Positions 49,526 through 57,088 of a stretch of DNA of 64,000 bases are shown in pieces. Within the stretch, counting starts at the first letter, position 1, and every line of letters starts with the position of its first letter. A program made the translations under genes and the position numbers. The notes below the pieces were generated by a model that worked only from the letters and a program-made list of their open reading frames with translations, searched no databases and was not told the DNA's origin. The stretch is from positions 1 through 64,000 of the IMG/VR virus record IMGVR_UViG_3300024259_000010; one strand, given 5' to 3'. The stretch comes from a virus.

Positions 49526-49533
49526 TATATTAC
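49526..49533 (+). promoter_or_regulatory. Early promoter element TATATTAC
   Basis: AAATATATATTACGAATA, 70 nt upstream of the start at 49604. Confidence 0.7.
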
Positions 49534-49603
49534 GAATATGTAGGTTGTTTTAGTAAACATTATATAGTCGAATTAAAATTAACTTACGTATTGGGGGATA
49601 AAG

Positions 49604-50260
49604 ATGAGAGAAATGGTTGACGCAATAGCAAAATCGATGGTGTACTCTGTAGCTAAGAGAATGGATTATACACAGAAAAACTTATTCAAAAAAAATAGAT
49701 CTAAAATTATTTTAGCTGTTCTTTATAAAGACTTTGATGTAATTCTTAGTTTTACTAAAACACAGTTTAAACAATATTGTAGACTATGGTCTGAAGGTGA
49801 TTACAATGGTAGTCAGCCAACTCTCGATGGAAGAAGAATAGTATTTGTATTCTCATTATATGGATTAAAATACATTGCCAGTGTTCCACAGAAAACATTT
49901 GACACAAGAATATGTGATTACTCACAAGAGTTATTACATGATCTATATAATTTCTATGTGGATAAAACAAATGATGAAACTACTATTGTCTATGATGATA
50001 TAGTGGGTATCTATGAACAGTATGTTGTATTTGGAGCTACCTGTGGCACTTCTAAAAAATTCATATATTTCACAAGTCTTGGGGAAGATGATTATACGAT
50101 CGAACAACCTTATGATTTAATTTCTAGTAAATTATTAAAATCCGATATATCTCTTAATATAAAAATATGTAAGATGTATCCAAAGTTTTTTGCTAAATAT
50201 CAAAACCATGTTCTGTATAGACCAATGGTAAAAGTATTTGGTAAGTTGAGTAAAAAATAA
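49604..50260 (+). CDS. Hypothetical protein
   Basis: Encodes 218 aa with GGGGGATAAAG before the ATG. Rich in Lys, Tyr and Phe, alpha/beta. Similar composition to the previous gene, perhaps a functional pair. No motif recognised. Confidence 0.78.
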   Translation: MREMVDAIAKSMVYSVAKRMDYTQKNLFKKNRSKIILAVLYKDFDVILSFTKTQFKQYCRLWSEGDYNGSQPTLDGRRIVFVFSLYGLKYIASVPQKTFDTRICDYSQELLHDLYNFYVDKTNDETTIVYDDIVGIYEQYVVFGATCGTSKKFIYFTSLGEDDYTIEQPYDLISSKLLKSDISLNIKICKMYPKFFAKYQNHVLYRPMVKVFGKLSKK

Positions 50261-50294
50261 CATTAACAATAACACATGCAAATAGAGGAGTACC

Positions 50295-51080
50295 ATGCTT
50301 AAGACGAACGTAGATGTATTAGCTGAAACAATCACCGGAGCTATCAAGCACGAGGATATGACAGCGTATATAGGAACAAAGGGTGTATCAACAACCCGTT
50401 ATATTTTATTCACAAAAGGTGATGAGAAATTGTTGTTTCATAATATTAATGAATTGGTTGTACAATATTGTATCATGAAGAAGGATAATAACATTGTTGG
50501 TATTATCCGTCAACTAGTTGAAAATTGGGTAAACGGTGGAAAGCCTAATCCTATCAACGTATGCGATATGGTTATATCAGTTGTATTTAGCGCATTGCTA
50601 AAAGAATGTAAAGACCTACCAGAAGATAAATCTGAAAAGATTTTACAAACATGTAAAATTCTTGCTGGTACAAACCCAAGAAATCTTAAATCAATTGTAG
50701 ATGCATTTGCTCTATACACCTCGGGATGTTTCGACACCCGTATTGTACAAGGACGTGCTAATAACTATTTGAATTATCCAGATAGTCGTAACAAATTTGA
50801 TGCAAGAGGATTCTGTGCAGACACAACTATTCCTGTGTTTGGTATCATCAAAGATCAGCGTATTCGTTTCCCTAAGGAAATTCCAGCTGCTTTTGATATC
50901 AAGACTGAACATGGTGAAGACATTGAACGCATTTCTAAGGATCTTGCAGTTGAACCTATTGTACTCATGTATGCATGTGTTATTGTTAATAAGCATAATA
51001 CCATAGAATTCCTATGTGATGAGTATAATGTCTGTACACCAGCGGATGAAAATAAATTAAAAGAACTGATGAATCTTTAA
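50295..51080 (+). CDS. Hypothetical protein
   Basis: Encodes 261 aa with AGAGGAGTACC before the ATG. Alpha/beta; no diagnostic motif. Last gene before a structured 3' region. Confidence 0.8.
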   Translation: MLKTNVDVLAETITGAIKHEDMTAYIGTKGVSTTRYILFTKGDEKLLFHNINELVVQYCIMKKDNNIVGIIRQLVENWVNGGKPNPINVCDMVISVVFSALLKECKDLPEDKSEKILQTCKILAGTNPRNLKSIVDAFALYTSGCFDTRIVQGRANNYLNYPDSRNKFDARGFCADTTIPVFGIIKDQRIRFPKEIPAAFDIKTEHGEDIERISKDLAVEPIVLMYACVIVNKHNTIEFLCDEYNVCTPADENKLKELMNL

Positions 51081-51139
51081 ATTTAAAGTAATAGAATGAA
51101 TATACACATTACCATAATATAGAATGTTTTTCATTACGA

Positions 51140-51290
51140 CATTTCTTGTTTGTTGGTATATATGTTCCTTCTTATATACTTATGTCATATATCAATTAGC
51201 TTGTACTCCGAGTTGATATATAGACAGTCCGCTCGTTGAGCGTCCTACACGTACTAGCTTAATTGCTAGTACGTGTAGGTTTTTCTTTTT
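51140..51290 (+). ncRNA. Small structured RNA with terminator
   Basis: ATATATCAA (51187) pairs with TTGATATAT (51213), CGCTC (51230) with GAGCG (51238), then a 15-bp terminator stem. The ~200 nt between the preceding stop and the terminator hold no gene, so a small RNA or a structured 3' UTR is likely. Confidence 0.45.
51244..51290 (+). terminator. Strong intrinsic terminator
   Basis: CCTACACGTACTAGC-TTAATT-GCTAGTACGTGTAGG, followed by TTTTTCTTTTTTT. Confidence 0.93.
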
Positions 51291-51314
51291 TTGTAGTTCA
51301 ATGTTCTACAGGTA

Positions 51315-51322
51315 TATATTAC
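51315..51322 (+). promoter_or_regulatory. Early promoter element TATATTAC
   Basis: AGGTATATATTACTTTAATG, 37 nt upstream of the start at 51360. Confidence 0.75.
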
Positions 51323-51359
51323 TTTAATGTATTAGCTAATTTAAACAAAGGAGTTATAT

Positions 51360-51629
51360 ATGGAAAAGGTAAATATTACTATTGAAACTGGTTCAGTCAC
51401 AACCACCGATTTATATATGGAACCATCGCATAAAGTGATGGAGGTAGCACAGAAGCTATCTATTGCATATCCTGGTTGCACTGTTAATGTGCAGTTGTTT
51501 GTCAGGATTCGTCGATCATACAAAGATGGTGAGATCGTATCAAGTCGCCCTGACTTAACTGAGTTCTACACAGATGTCTCGGAAGAGGATAAGTGGACCT
51601 GGTCGATGTTTGGACAGGAAAAGGAATAG
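51360..51629 (+). CDS. Hypothetical protein
   Basis: Encodes 89 aa with AAAGGAGTTATAT as ribosome site. Beta-rich N-terminus (VNITIETGSVTTTDLYM), acidic C-terminus. No motif recognised. Confidence 0.78.
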   Translation: MEKVNITIETGSVTTTDLYMEPSHKVMEVAQKLSIAYPGCTVNVQLFVRIRRSYKDGEIVSSRPDLTEFYTDVSEEDKWTWSMFGQEKE

Positions 51630-51631
51630 GT

Positions 51632-51664
51632 AATCTGGGGTCTAACCAACCCCTAATAATTTTC
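51632..51664 (+). terminator. Weak terminator-like hairpin
   Basis: TGGGGT-CTAACC-AACCCC followed by TAATAATTTT. Confidence 0.5.
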
Positions 51665-51698
51665 TCACATAAGTATAATAATAAATAAGGAGATAGCA

Positions 51699-51785
51699 AT
51701 GAATAAGGTATATACTAATGAGTCCACAACAGATCAAGTACTAGATAGTCTATTAGACGCTTTTCTAGGAAGTATCTGGAAGTAA
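51699..51785 (+). CDS. Micro-protein
   Basis: Encodes 28 aa with a strong ribosome site (AAGGAGATAGCA) and a terminator directly after. Amphipathic helix-like C-terminus (VLDSLLDAFLGSIWK). Function unknown. Confidence 0.55.
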   Translation: MNKVYTNESTTDQVLDSLLDAFLGSIWK

Positions 51786-51793
51786 GAAAAATA

Positions 51794-51822
51794 AATAATC
51801 TTGGGGGAGATTATTTTTTTTC
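51794..51822 (+). terminator. Intrinsic terminator
   Basis: AATAATCT-TGGGGG-AGATTATT followed by TTTTTT. Confidence 0.85.
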
Positions 51823-51838
51823 ATTCTTATTATAAGTA

Positions 51839-51846
51839 TATATTAC
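51839..51846 (+). promoter_or_regulatory. Early promoter element TATATTAC
   Basis: TATAAGTATATATTACTTTT, identical over 20 nt to the copy at 7121-7140; 44 nt upstream of the start at 51891. Confidence 0.78.
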
Positions 51847-51890
51847 TTTTTTGTATCAATGAATCTAATTTAAACTAAGAAAGGTAATTT

Positions 51891-52307
51891 ATGAGTTGTT
51901 CAACATACGTAATTATAGCCAATGTATTCTACATGATTAGTGTAATATCTGCTGTAGCGGTAGTAATCTGGTTAATTATAACAAGTAGTAAAACCAGTAA
52001 GCGTAGTTGTGTAGTACGTTCTGTTTCTGTTTCATTCTTAACTATAGCTTTCTCATGTTTTAGTATTTCAATAACAGCTAATACACATTGTAAAGAAATC
52101 ATATTAGACTGTTCAGATGACTGGACGGTATTTGTAAGTAATGATTCATCTATAGATATGTATAAACAGAAATATGTTTTAGCTGCAATATCTGTACTTG
52201 AATTTGAAGCTAATGGAGACGCATTGATCATAGTAGATAGTATAACACGATTCAGAGATTCATGTGAAATTGCACAGTATAACACAGACCGTTTATATAA
52301 CTTTTAA
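51891..52307 (+). CDS. Two-span membrane protein
   Basis: Encodes 138 aa. Two spans (VFYMISVISAVAVVIWLII and VSFLTIAFSCFSISITA) and a C-terminal ~70-residue soluble part with several Cys. AGAAAGGTAATTT before the ATG. Function unknown. Confidence 0.76.
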   Translation: MSCSTYVIIANVFYMISVISAVAVVIWLIITSSKTSKRSCVVRSVSVSFLTIAFSCFSISITANTHCKEIILDCSDDWTVFVSNDSSIDMYKQKYVLAAISVLEFEANGDALIIVDSITRFRDSCEIAQYNTDRLYNF

Positions 52308-52324
52308 ACTTAAGGGATAATAGT

Positions 52325-52453
52325 ATGACAAATGAAGTAATTACAGTAGCAACAGAAGCCGTACAGAATAGTGAAGCCATTGGTTGGCCTGCAGCTATTA
52401 TGTGGTCTTGTATTGCATTTTCAGTAGCATATGTATTAGGTAAACTATTTTAG
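52325..52453 (+). CDS. Small single-span membrane protein
   Basis: Encodes 42 aa: polar N-terminus and one span (PAAIMWSCIAFSVAYVLGKLF). Moderate ribosome site (AAGGGATAATAGT). Confidence 0.6.
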   Translation: MTNEVITVATEAVQNSEAIGWPAAIMWSCIAFSVAYVLGKLF

Positions 52454-52517
52454 TATGAAGTAATATCTTTTTGGGGTTTATAATAATAAACAAACTTAAC
52501 CCCGAAAGGAAAGTCTC

Positions 52518-52835
52518 ATGAGAGAATCTTCGTATTATCAGGAATCCGCAATGCAAAGTGAATCATCTACCAATGGTTCATTATACAACATGGTCATCGA
52601 ATCGCATACTGAGTATAAAGGCACACATTGTGTAGTACTTGCAAAGTATGCGAATCATAGTAACTTTGGTGGACTTAAATTAATGGTCCTCAAAGGAACT
52701 GGAGTTCCACCATTCAACCAAGATCCGCACTTCTTTGAAGATGCGCGAGTACTTGCACGGTTCATACCAACTGACAAGGGTATGGAAATGGCAAAGTTAT
52801 TTGCCGAAGCACTAGATCTCCAAAAACCTTGGTAG
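52518..52835 (+). CDS. Hypothetical protein
   Basis: Encodes 105 aa with CCGAAAGGAAAGTCTC before the ATG. Alpha/beta with Ser/Glu-rich start. It lies just upstream of the tmRNA. No motif recognised. Confidence 0.76.
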   Translation: MRESSYYQESAMQSESSTNGSLYNMVIESHTEYKGTHCVVLAKYANHSNFGGLKLMVLKGTGVPPFNQDPHFFEDARVLARFIPTDKGMEMAKLFAEALDLQKPW

Positions 52836-52879
52836 ATCTAATCATGGGGTGTTAATACCACCCCTTACAATTTTAAAAC

Positions 52880-53308
52880 GGGCCTGCCTGGTTTCGACAG
52901 TACAATGGAATTCATAACTACAAGTAGAGGATGATCGTCGGCCTCTTTAAACATCGGTCAACAATTAGTTGGAACGAAAGTGATCAACTTCCCTAGTGCT
53001 CGCGCTCTTGCAGCGTAATCACGTCCCTTTTAATTAAGGGAGGGCTTGAGGATACCTAGAATTCTCTGGGATGAAGTATCTTCTAACTTAGGTATACCCA
53101 AAGAGGTGTGCTTAATACAATTAAGCAGAGAGCCCTATAGCAGCAATGCTATTTAAATAGTTAGGATCACTATATGGAAAAGAGATCTGAGTGTGAGTAG
53201 TGCTGTATATACTATTTGGTTTACTAGTAAAGTAAAACTAGGTAAAAACTTGTAACAACGTTATGTTGGAAATTATATTGGACGAGGGTTCGACTCCCTC
53301 CAGGTCCA
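52880..53308 (+). ncRNA. ssrA: tmRNA with phage-specific tag
   Basis: The 5' end GGGCCTGCCTGGTTTCGACAG carries the tmRNA signature (GGnTTCGACnG). Acceptor GGGCCTG (52880) pairs with CAGGTCC (53301), and a T arm GAGGG-TTCGACT-CCCTC precedes it. AATTAGTT (like the host-type AATAGTC element) lies just before the resume codon GGA at 52971. From there the frame reads GTKVINFPSARALAA and stops at TAA 53016, giving a tag that ends in the protease signal ALAA. CCA is not encoded directly after the discriminator. Length 429 nt is longer than usual (~360). It would rescue stalled ribosomes and mark products for proteolysis. Confidence 0.9.
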
Positions 53309-53390
53309 AATCCACAATAATTACTGCCTCCACGCGGCGTGGGTTGGATACTATACTTAGGTATAGGCTAAATGTAATAAGAAAGGAATA

Positions 53391-53909
53391 ATGATGAGTA
53401 AGATTAATGATACTGTTGTTATAGCATATACTAAAGGGTATAGAGTGCTTGATAATGGTGTTGTTAAAAGCCACATGGGTACTCTAAGAAAAACTATAAA
53501 CCATGGTGGGTATGAGAAGGTTAATGTAGATATTGGTAACAGTAAAAAGTTTCCAGTACCTGTACATAAACTTCAAGCCTACCAGAAGTTTGGAGAAGAG
53601 GTATTCCATGAAGATGTGCAAGTTAGACATCTAGATGGTGACTCAACGAACAATGAATCAGACAATATATCAATAGGATCGGCAAGTGATAATGCTATGG
53701 ACAAACCAGAATCATTGAGAAAATCACAAGCTCGTAGAGCAAGTCATTCCAGTAAAGATATTATATCGGTTGAAACTTGGCTTATGGTTGACGAGCATCA
53801 ACGTGGTGGATGTAGCTACAGTGAACTGTCATTGATATTCGGTATATCTAAATCTACATTATCATATCACTATTCACAAACTGCTAAGCGAACAGCATTG
53901 TCTGCTTAG
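53391..53909 (+). CDS. HNH endonuclease with C-terminal helix-turn-helix
   Basis: Encodes 172 aa. VPVHKLQAYQKFG, VRHLDGDSTNNESDNISIGSASDN is the phage HNH pattern (H..N..H-like HLDGD..NN...NI..G...DN). The C-terminus has a helix-turn-helix (YSELSLIFGISKSTLSYHYSQ). Such free-standing enzymes are often homing nucleases; its position right after tmRNA suggests the tmRNA region as a target. AAGGAATA precedes two ATGs (53391 or 53394). Confidence 0.85.
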   Translation: MMSKINDTVVIAYTKGYRVLDNGVVKSHMGTLRKTINHGGYEKVNVDIGNSKKFPVPVHKLQAYQKFGEEVFHEDVQVRHLDGDSTNNESDNISIGSASDNAMDKPESLRKSQARRASHSSKDIISVETWLMVDEHQRGGCSYSELSLIFGISKSTLSYHYSQTAKRTALSA

Positions 53910-53919
53910 TCCACCATCT

Positions 53920-54124
53920 TCTCTCCTTGTATCCTTCTCCTGTCCTTTGAGGCAGTGCTAGGATTGGAGAGAGTCTTATTTTAATGGATGAGTGACAGAA
54001 GTAATGTAGGCAAGCCGGATAGTGACCGGACAGTACCAGACGGTACCAATCAAAAATAGATTGATTGAGTTGAAGCCGCTAGTAATCGGTTCTAGTATGT
54101 AGGTGTCAAATCCTACCTCATCCA
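53920..54124 (+). ncRNA. Two-domain structured RNA E with tRNA-like 3' end
   Basis: First domain: TCTCTCC+ATCCT (53920) with AGGAT+GGAGAGA (53960). Second domain, 53984-54126: ATGGATGAG pairs with CTCATCCAT over 9 bp. It encloses CCGG/CCGG, GTACC-type and CAATC/GATTG hairpins, and a T-arm-like GTAGG-TGTCAAAT-CCTAC directly before the 3' acceptor-like strand, as in a tRNA. At ~140 nt with an 8-nt loop and TCA instead of CCA it is no canonical tRNA. Role unknown. Confidence 0.5.
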
Positions 54125-54145
54125 TCACTTTTAATAAGGAATAAT

Positions 54146-54283
54146 TTGAATAGAATAAAATATAGATCACGTGTGTGGTCATACTATTCAGAATGCTGGC
54201 AGTACATTAATGCTGCTATTGTAAATAACCTAGCCGTGTGGTTAGGAGAAATGAGGAAGAATGAAGAAGGAAACAGGTACTAA
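54146..54283 (+). CDS. Possible small protein, TTG start
   Basis: Encodes 45 aa from TTG with AAGGAATAA upstream. Basic start (NRIKYRSRVWSYYSECW). Overlaps the next gene by 23 nt. Support is the ribosome site only. Confidence 0.35.
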   Translation: MNRIKYRSRVWSYYSECWQYINAAIVNNLAVWLGEMRKNEEGNRY

Positions 54284-54815
54284 ATTAAACATGATGAGTG
54301 ATGATAATATACTCAGTGTCAACTCACCGTTGGGACGTGTAGGTGGACCATACGTAGTAATTCATAAAGATGTGAAAGAACGTTGGGCATTAGTGGCCAT
54401 GGCGTTCGATGATAACCCAACTCTCGGTATGAGATGGTTCTGGGGATCAGGCGGGAGTCCGTTTGCACGTCAAGCTACGTGGTTCATCATACCAAAGGAC
54501 TTACATAATTCAATGCTTGACAGATTGTGTTCATCAGTTAGTATGAAACAACAGGTGGTTGATTTCTTATGTAATAAGATCCCAGGTAAAGAACTTAAAT
54601 CATTTTACAATGATAAAATTACACCAATCCCAAGATCATTAGCAGATCTTGTAGCGGATGGGTCGATGATACCCATACCCCAAGTCTCGTGGCTTGGAAA
54701 ATGTATTACTTGTGGGGCAGAAGTGCATCAGCAATGTAACTATGATTCTCCAACCGATCCTGGAATGGCAATAGAGACTGGTAACTATATACACAAAGAA
54801 CGTGAATATAAATAG
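54261..54815 (+). CDS. Hypothetical protein with C-terminal Cys residues
   Basis: Encodes 184 aa with TTAGGAGAAATGAGGAAG upstream. Gly/Trp-rich N-terminal half (RWFWGSGGSPFARQATWF). CITCGAEVHQQC near the C-terminus suggests a zinc site. No family recognised. Confidence 0.78.
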   Translation: MKKETGTKLNMMSDDNILSVNSPLGRVGGPYVVIHKDVKERWALVAMAFDDNPTLGMRWFWGSGGSPFARQATWFIIPKDLHNSMLDRLCSSVSMKQQVVDFLCNKIPGKELKSFYNDKITPIPRSLADLVADGSMIPIPQVSWLGKCITCGAEVHQQCNYDSPTDPGMAIETGNYIHKEREYK

Positions 54816-54826
54816 AAGGGATTATT

Positions 54827-54961
54827 ATGCCTACAGGATTTGAAAGATGTACGCGAAGAAAGCAAACATGGAAAAACATGGACCGTCACCAACGGAAAGC
54901 GTTTCATCGTGAGAATAGATGTAGAGAAATCGAAGGATTACCTTTACTCAAAAAACCCTAA
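54827..54961 (+). CDS. Very basic micro-protein
   Basis: Encodes 44 aa, rich in Arg, Lys and His (ERCTRRKQTWKNMDRHQRKA) with two Cys. AGAAGGGATTATT precedes the ATG, 11 nt after the previous stop. Nucleic-acid binding is plausible. Confidence 0.6.
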   Translation: MPTGFERCTRRKQTWKNMDRHQRKAFHRENRCREIEGLPLLKKP

Positions 54962-55034
54962 GTAATTAGGTTGGTGGAATATAACCTCGTCCGATGGACA
55001 CCGGTTATCCCTTCTAATATTAACGTATTAGTTT

Positions 55035-55086
55035 ATAAGTACATGCGTAGCATTATGCTACGCATGTACTTATTATAATTTTTTTG
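55035..55086 (+). terminator. Strong intrinsic terminator
   Basis: AAGTACATGCGTAGCA pairs with TGCTACGCATGTACTT around TTA, followed by ATTATAATTTTTTT. A second smaller hairpin (ATAACC+GTCC with GGAC+GGTTAT) lies just before it. Confidence 0.93.
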
Positions 55087-55107
55087 TAGATCAATCCTTT
55101 ATGGATA

Positions 55108-55115
55108 TATATTAC
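55108..55115 (+). promoter_or_regulatory. Early promoter element TATATTAC
   Basis: ATGGATATATATTACATCCA: here the element sits inside a GGAT/ATCC inverted repeat. The next start is 108 nt away, so the leader is long. Confidence 0.7.
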
Positions 55116-55223
55116 ATCCATAGAGAAGTGAATTAAAAGCATATCCTTCTTCATCACAAGTGTGATCAGCTGAAAAGCGAAATTGGTGTATATGTCACTA
55201 CAAGTTTAATAAGGAGATTGATA

Positions 55224-55595
55224 ATGAGTGTATTAAATACAATGAAGAAAATGATTGAGATTGCTAAAAAAGGATCAGATGAGCTGGTGGATTTACATGA
55301 TAACTTTTACCCCAATTATGTAGACGGAGTTGTTGAATACAGAAATGTGATTCTGAATTATATTCGGGATAATATTGAAGAGATAATTTCAGCCAGTGAG
55401 GTCACTCAGAGTATCTCTACTAATAACCAGAACTGTTTGGTTGGAGGTGGGGAGGTTGATAGTGAGACCATCATGCTCTGGGAAGATGAGAATAGTACTA
55501 GTTATATAAAACTCAAACGAGGATGGTCTGGGTTGGAATGTAGCTGGGATTGGAAGATCGTAGGTGCTTATTATGGCACACTATTCTCGTATTAA
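55224..55595 (+). CDS. Hypothetical protein
   Basis: Encodes 123 aa. ATG at 55224 follows AAGGAGATTGATA. Helical first half, beta second half (TSYIKLKRGWSGLECSWDWK). No motif recognised. Confidence 0.76.
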   Translation: MSVLNTMKKMIEIAKKGSDELVDLHDNFYPNYVDGVVEYRNVILNYIRDNIEEIISASEVTQSISTNNQNCLVGGGEVDSETIMLWEDENSTSYIKLKRGWSGLECSWDWKIVGAYYGTLFSY

Positions 55596-55600
55596 ATAAA

Positions 55601-55629
55601 AGAGGAACCCTAACGGGTTTCTTTTTTTT
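55601..55629 (+). terminator. Intrinsic terminator
   Basis: AGAGGAACCC-TAAC-GGGTTTCTTTTTTTT. Confidence 0.88.
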
Positions 55630-55667
55630 ATTACATTATATGTACTAATATATGTTAAGGAGTTACT

Positions 55668-56096
55668 ATGGCCAAGAGAAAAAAGAAACCTGTACATCCA
55701 GTAACTGGGTTAACTAAAGTTCAAACCAATCAGAGATGTAAAGCCGCTATGAGACAGGTGTGGCGTAAAACATCCCGTGCTAAATGCATACGTGATAATA
55801 GATTTCCTCACCCAGACCCTACTTCAAGTTTTACATATGCTGTTCCATGTGCTCACTGTCCTAAGATAATGGGGCAGAGTGAGAAGATAATGTACATTAC
55901 AAAAAAAGGAAGACGACGGAGAAGGGGAGCATATGATGTTAACCATATTACCGATACAACAATGCCACCTGTTAATGACATAGTTACAGACCTAGGCCCA
56001 TATGCAGATGAGTTATTACATACACCAGTTGAGATAGTATGCCCAGAGTGTCATGCTAAGATTACTGCTGAACAACGTAAGTTAAAATTTGGATAA
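55668..56096 (+). CDS. HNH-type nuclease-like zinc protein
   Basis: Encodes 142 aa. Very basic N-terminus (MAKRKKKPVHP). VPCAHCPK..., then YDVNHITD (in place of DH of the HNH), then IVCPECHAKIT (CxxCH) follow the zinc-bound HNH order. The first catalytic His position reads NH, so activity is uncertain. AAGGAGTTACT precedes the ATG. A monocistronic unit between two terminators. Confidence 0.68.
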   Translation: MAKRKKKPVHPVTGLTKVQTNQRCKAAMRQVWRKTSRAKCIRDNRFPHPDPTSSFTYAVPCAHCPKIMGQSEKIMYITKKGRRRRRGAYDVNHITDTTMPPVNDIVTDLGPYADELLHTPVEIVCPECHAKITAEQRKLKFG

Positions 56097-56099
56097 TAT

Positions 56100-56133
56100 A
56101 AAAGAGAGGCCCCTAACAGGGTTTCTCTTTTTG
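56100..56133 (+). terminator. Intrinsic terminator
   Basis: AAAGAGA..CCC-TAACA-GGG.TCTCTTTTT. Confidence 0.85.
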
Positions 56134-56154
56134 TTATTCAGGATATTTCAGATA

Positions 56155-56162
56155 TATATTAC
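56155..56162 (+). promoter_or_regulatory. Early promoter element TATATTAC
   Basis: AGATATATATTACTTTATT, 38 nt upstream of the gene at 56201; same flanks as at 22326. Confidence 0.75.
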
Positions 56163-56200
56163 TTTATTGATATGTAATCAAAGAGGAAAGGAATATAATT

Positions 56201-56623
56201 ATGGACAATGAGTATAAACAGATAATAGATAAATTTTCTAAGAGTTATAATAACTCCACGCGAGCTTTTATAATGTTCGTGTTATTATTTGCAACAAAAC
56301 ACGTACCTGGTACAAATCAAGACGGGTGTGAGTTATTGACATTGATGGAAAAGCTTAATGAGTTATATCTCGGTAGGGAAAGATCTAACGGAAGCTGGGT
56401 ATCTTTAAAACGACTCGATAAAGTAGATTTTGATATAAAAGTTCTATTTGAGAAATTAAAAATATCGTTTGGTAATATGTATTCCACAATAACCTGTGAT
56501 GATAAGGAATTTACTAATGATAACCTTGTTCTCATATTGGGTACCATATATGGTAAAGATTGCTTCGAGTTGGATCTAACGAATATGGACAAAGCATGGC
56601 CCGTTACAACTGACCCATCATAA
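56201..56623 (+). CDS. Hypothetical protein
   Basis: Encodes 140 aa with GAAAGGAATATAATT before the ATG. Helical, no motif. Single-gene early unit. Confidence 0.78.
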   Translation: MDNEYKQIIDKFSKSYNNSTRAFIMFVLLFATKHVPGTNQDGCELLTLMEKLNELYLGRERSNGSWVSLKRLDKVDFDIKVLFEKLKISFGNMYSTITCDDKEFTNDNLVLILGTIYGKDCFELDLTNMDKAWPVTTDPS

Positions 56624-56629
56624 CAAGAA

Positions 56630-56659
56630 GAGAAACCCGTTGGGGTTTCTTTTTTTTCA
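56630..56659 (+). terminator. Intrinsic terminator
   Basis: AGAAACCC-GTTG-GGGTTTCT followed by TTTTTTT. Confidence 0.92.
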
Positions 56660-56674
56660 TCTTAGATATAAACA

Positions 56675-56682
56675 TATATTAC
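56675..56682 (+). promoter_or_regulatory. Early promoter element TATATTAC
   Basis: AAACATATATTACTTATATAG, 39 nt upstream of the gene at 56722. Confidence 0.75.
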
Positions 56683-56721
56683 TTATATAGATATACTATT
56701 TAAAATTAAAAGGAGTTGAAT

Positions 56722-56964
56722 ATGAATGAGGAACTTAAAAAATATCTCTTAGAGAAAATGAAAGATGGTGTTGCTCGATTTGATACATGGGGTGGTACTA
56801 AGGGTAAAGAATTATATAAGTTGTTAAAAGATGAAAAGTTAATTGACATAGATGGTACAATATTCACAGTATCACATACTAATCGTGGTGGTATGGGTAT
56901 GGGTGCTTATCCAAATTCAATTACAGTCACACAAGTTGATCCATCTAAAGCAACTAAAGTATGA
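56722..56964 (+). CDS. Hypothetical small protein
   Basis: Encodes 80 aa. ATG at 56722 follows AAAAGGAGTTGAAT. Charged helical start, then a Gly/Met-rich strand region (RGGMGMGAYPNSITVT). Single-gene early unit. Confidence 0.76.
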   Translation: MNEELKKYLLEKMKDGVARFDTWGGTKGKELYKLLKDEKLIDIDGTIFTVSHTNRGGMGMGAYPNSITVTQVDPSKATKV

Positions 56965-56971
56965 ATAATTA

Positions 56972-57005
56972 AAAAGAAGAGCCATTACAGCTCTTCTTTT
57001 TTTTC
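56972..57005 (+). terminator. Intrinsic terminator
   Basis: AAAGAAGAGC-CATTACA-GCTCTTCTTTTTTTT. Confidence 0.92.
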
Positions 57006-57021
57006 ATCTTAGTTATAAACA

Positions 57022-57029
57022 TATATTAC
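57022..57029 (+). promoter_or_regulatory. Early promoter element TATATTAC
   Basis: AAACATATATTACTTCTATG, 59 nt upstream of the gene at 57089. Confidence 0.72.
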
Positions 57030-57088
57030 TTCTATGTACTGATTTTTAATAAACAAATAAGTTTATACTATACGTTATAAAGGAGTAT

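Noticed and set aside
53986-54127. Intron-containing tRNA
   Set aside because: The acceptor and T arm fit, but the T loop has 8 nt, the end is TCA, and no D or anticodon arm could be placed convincingly.
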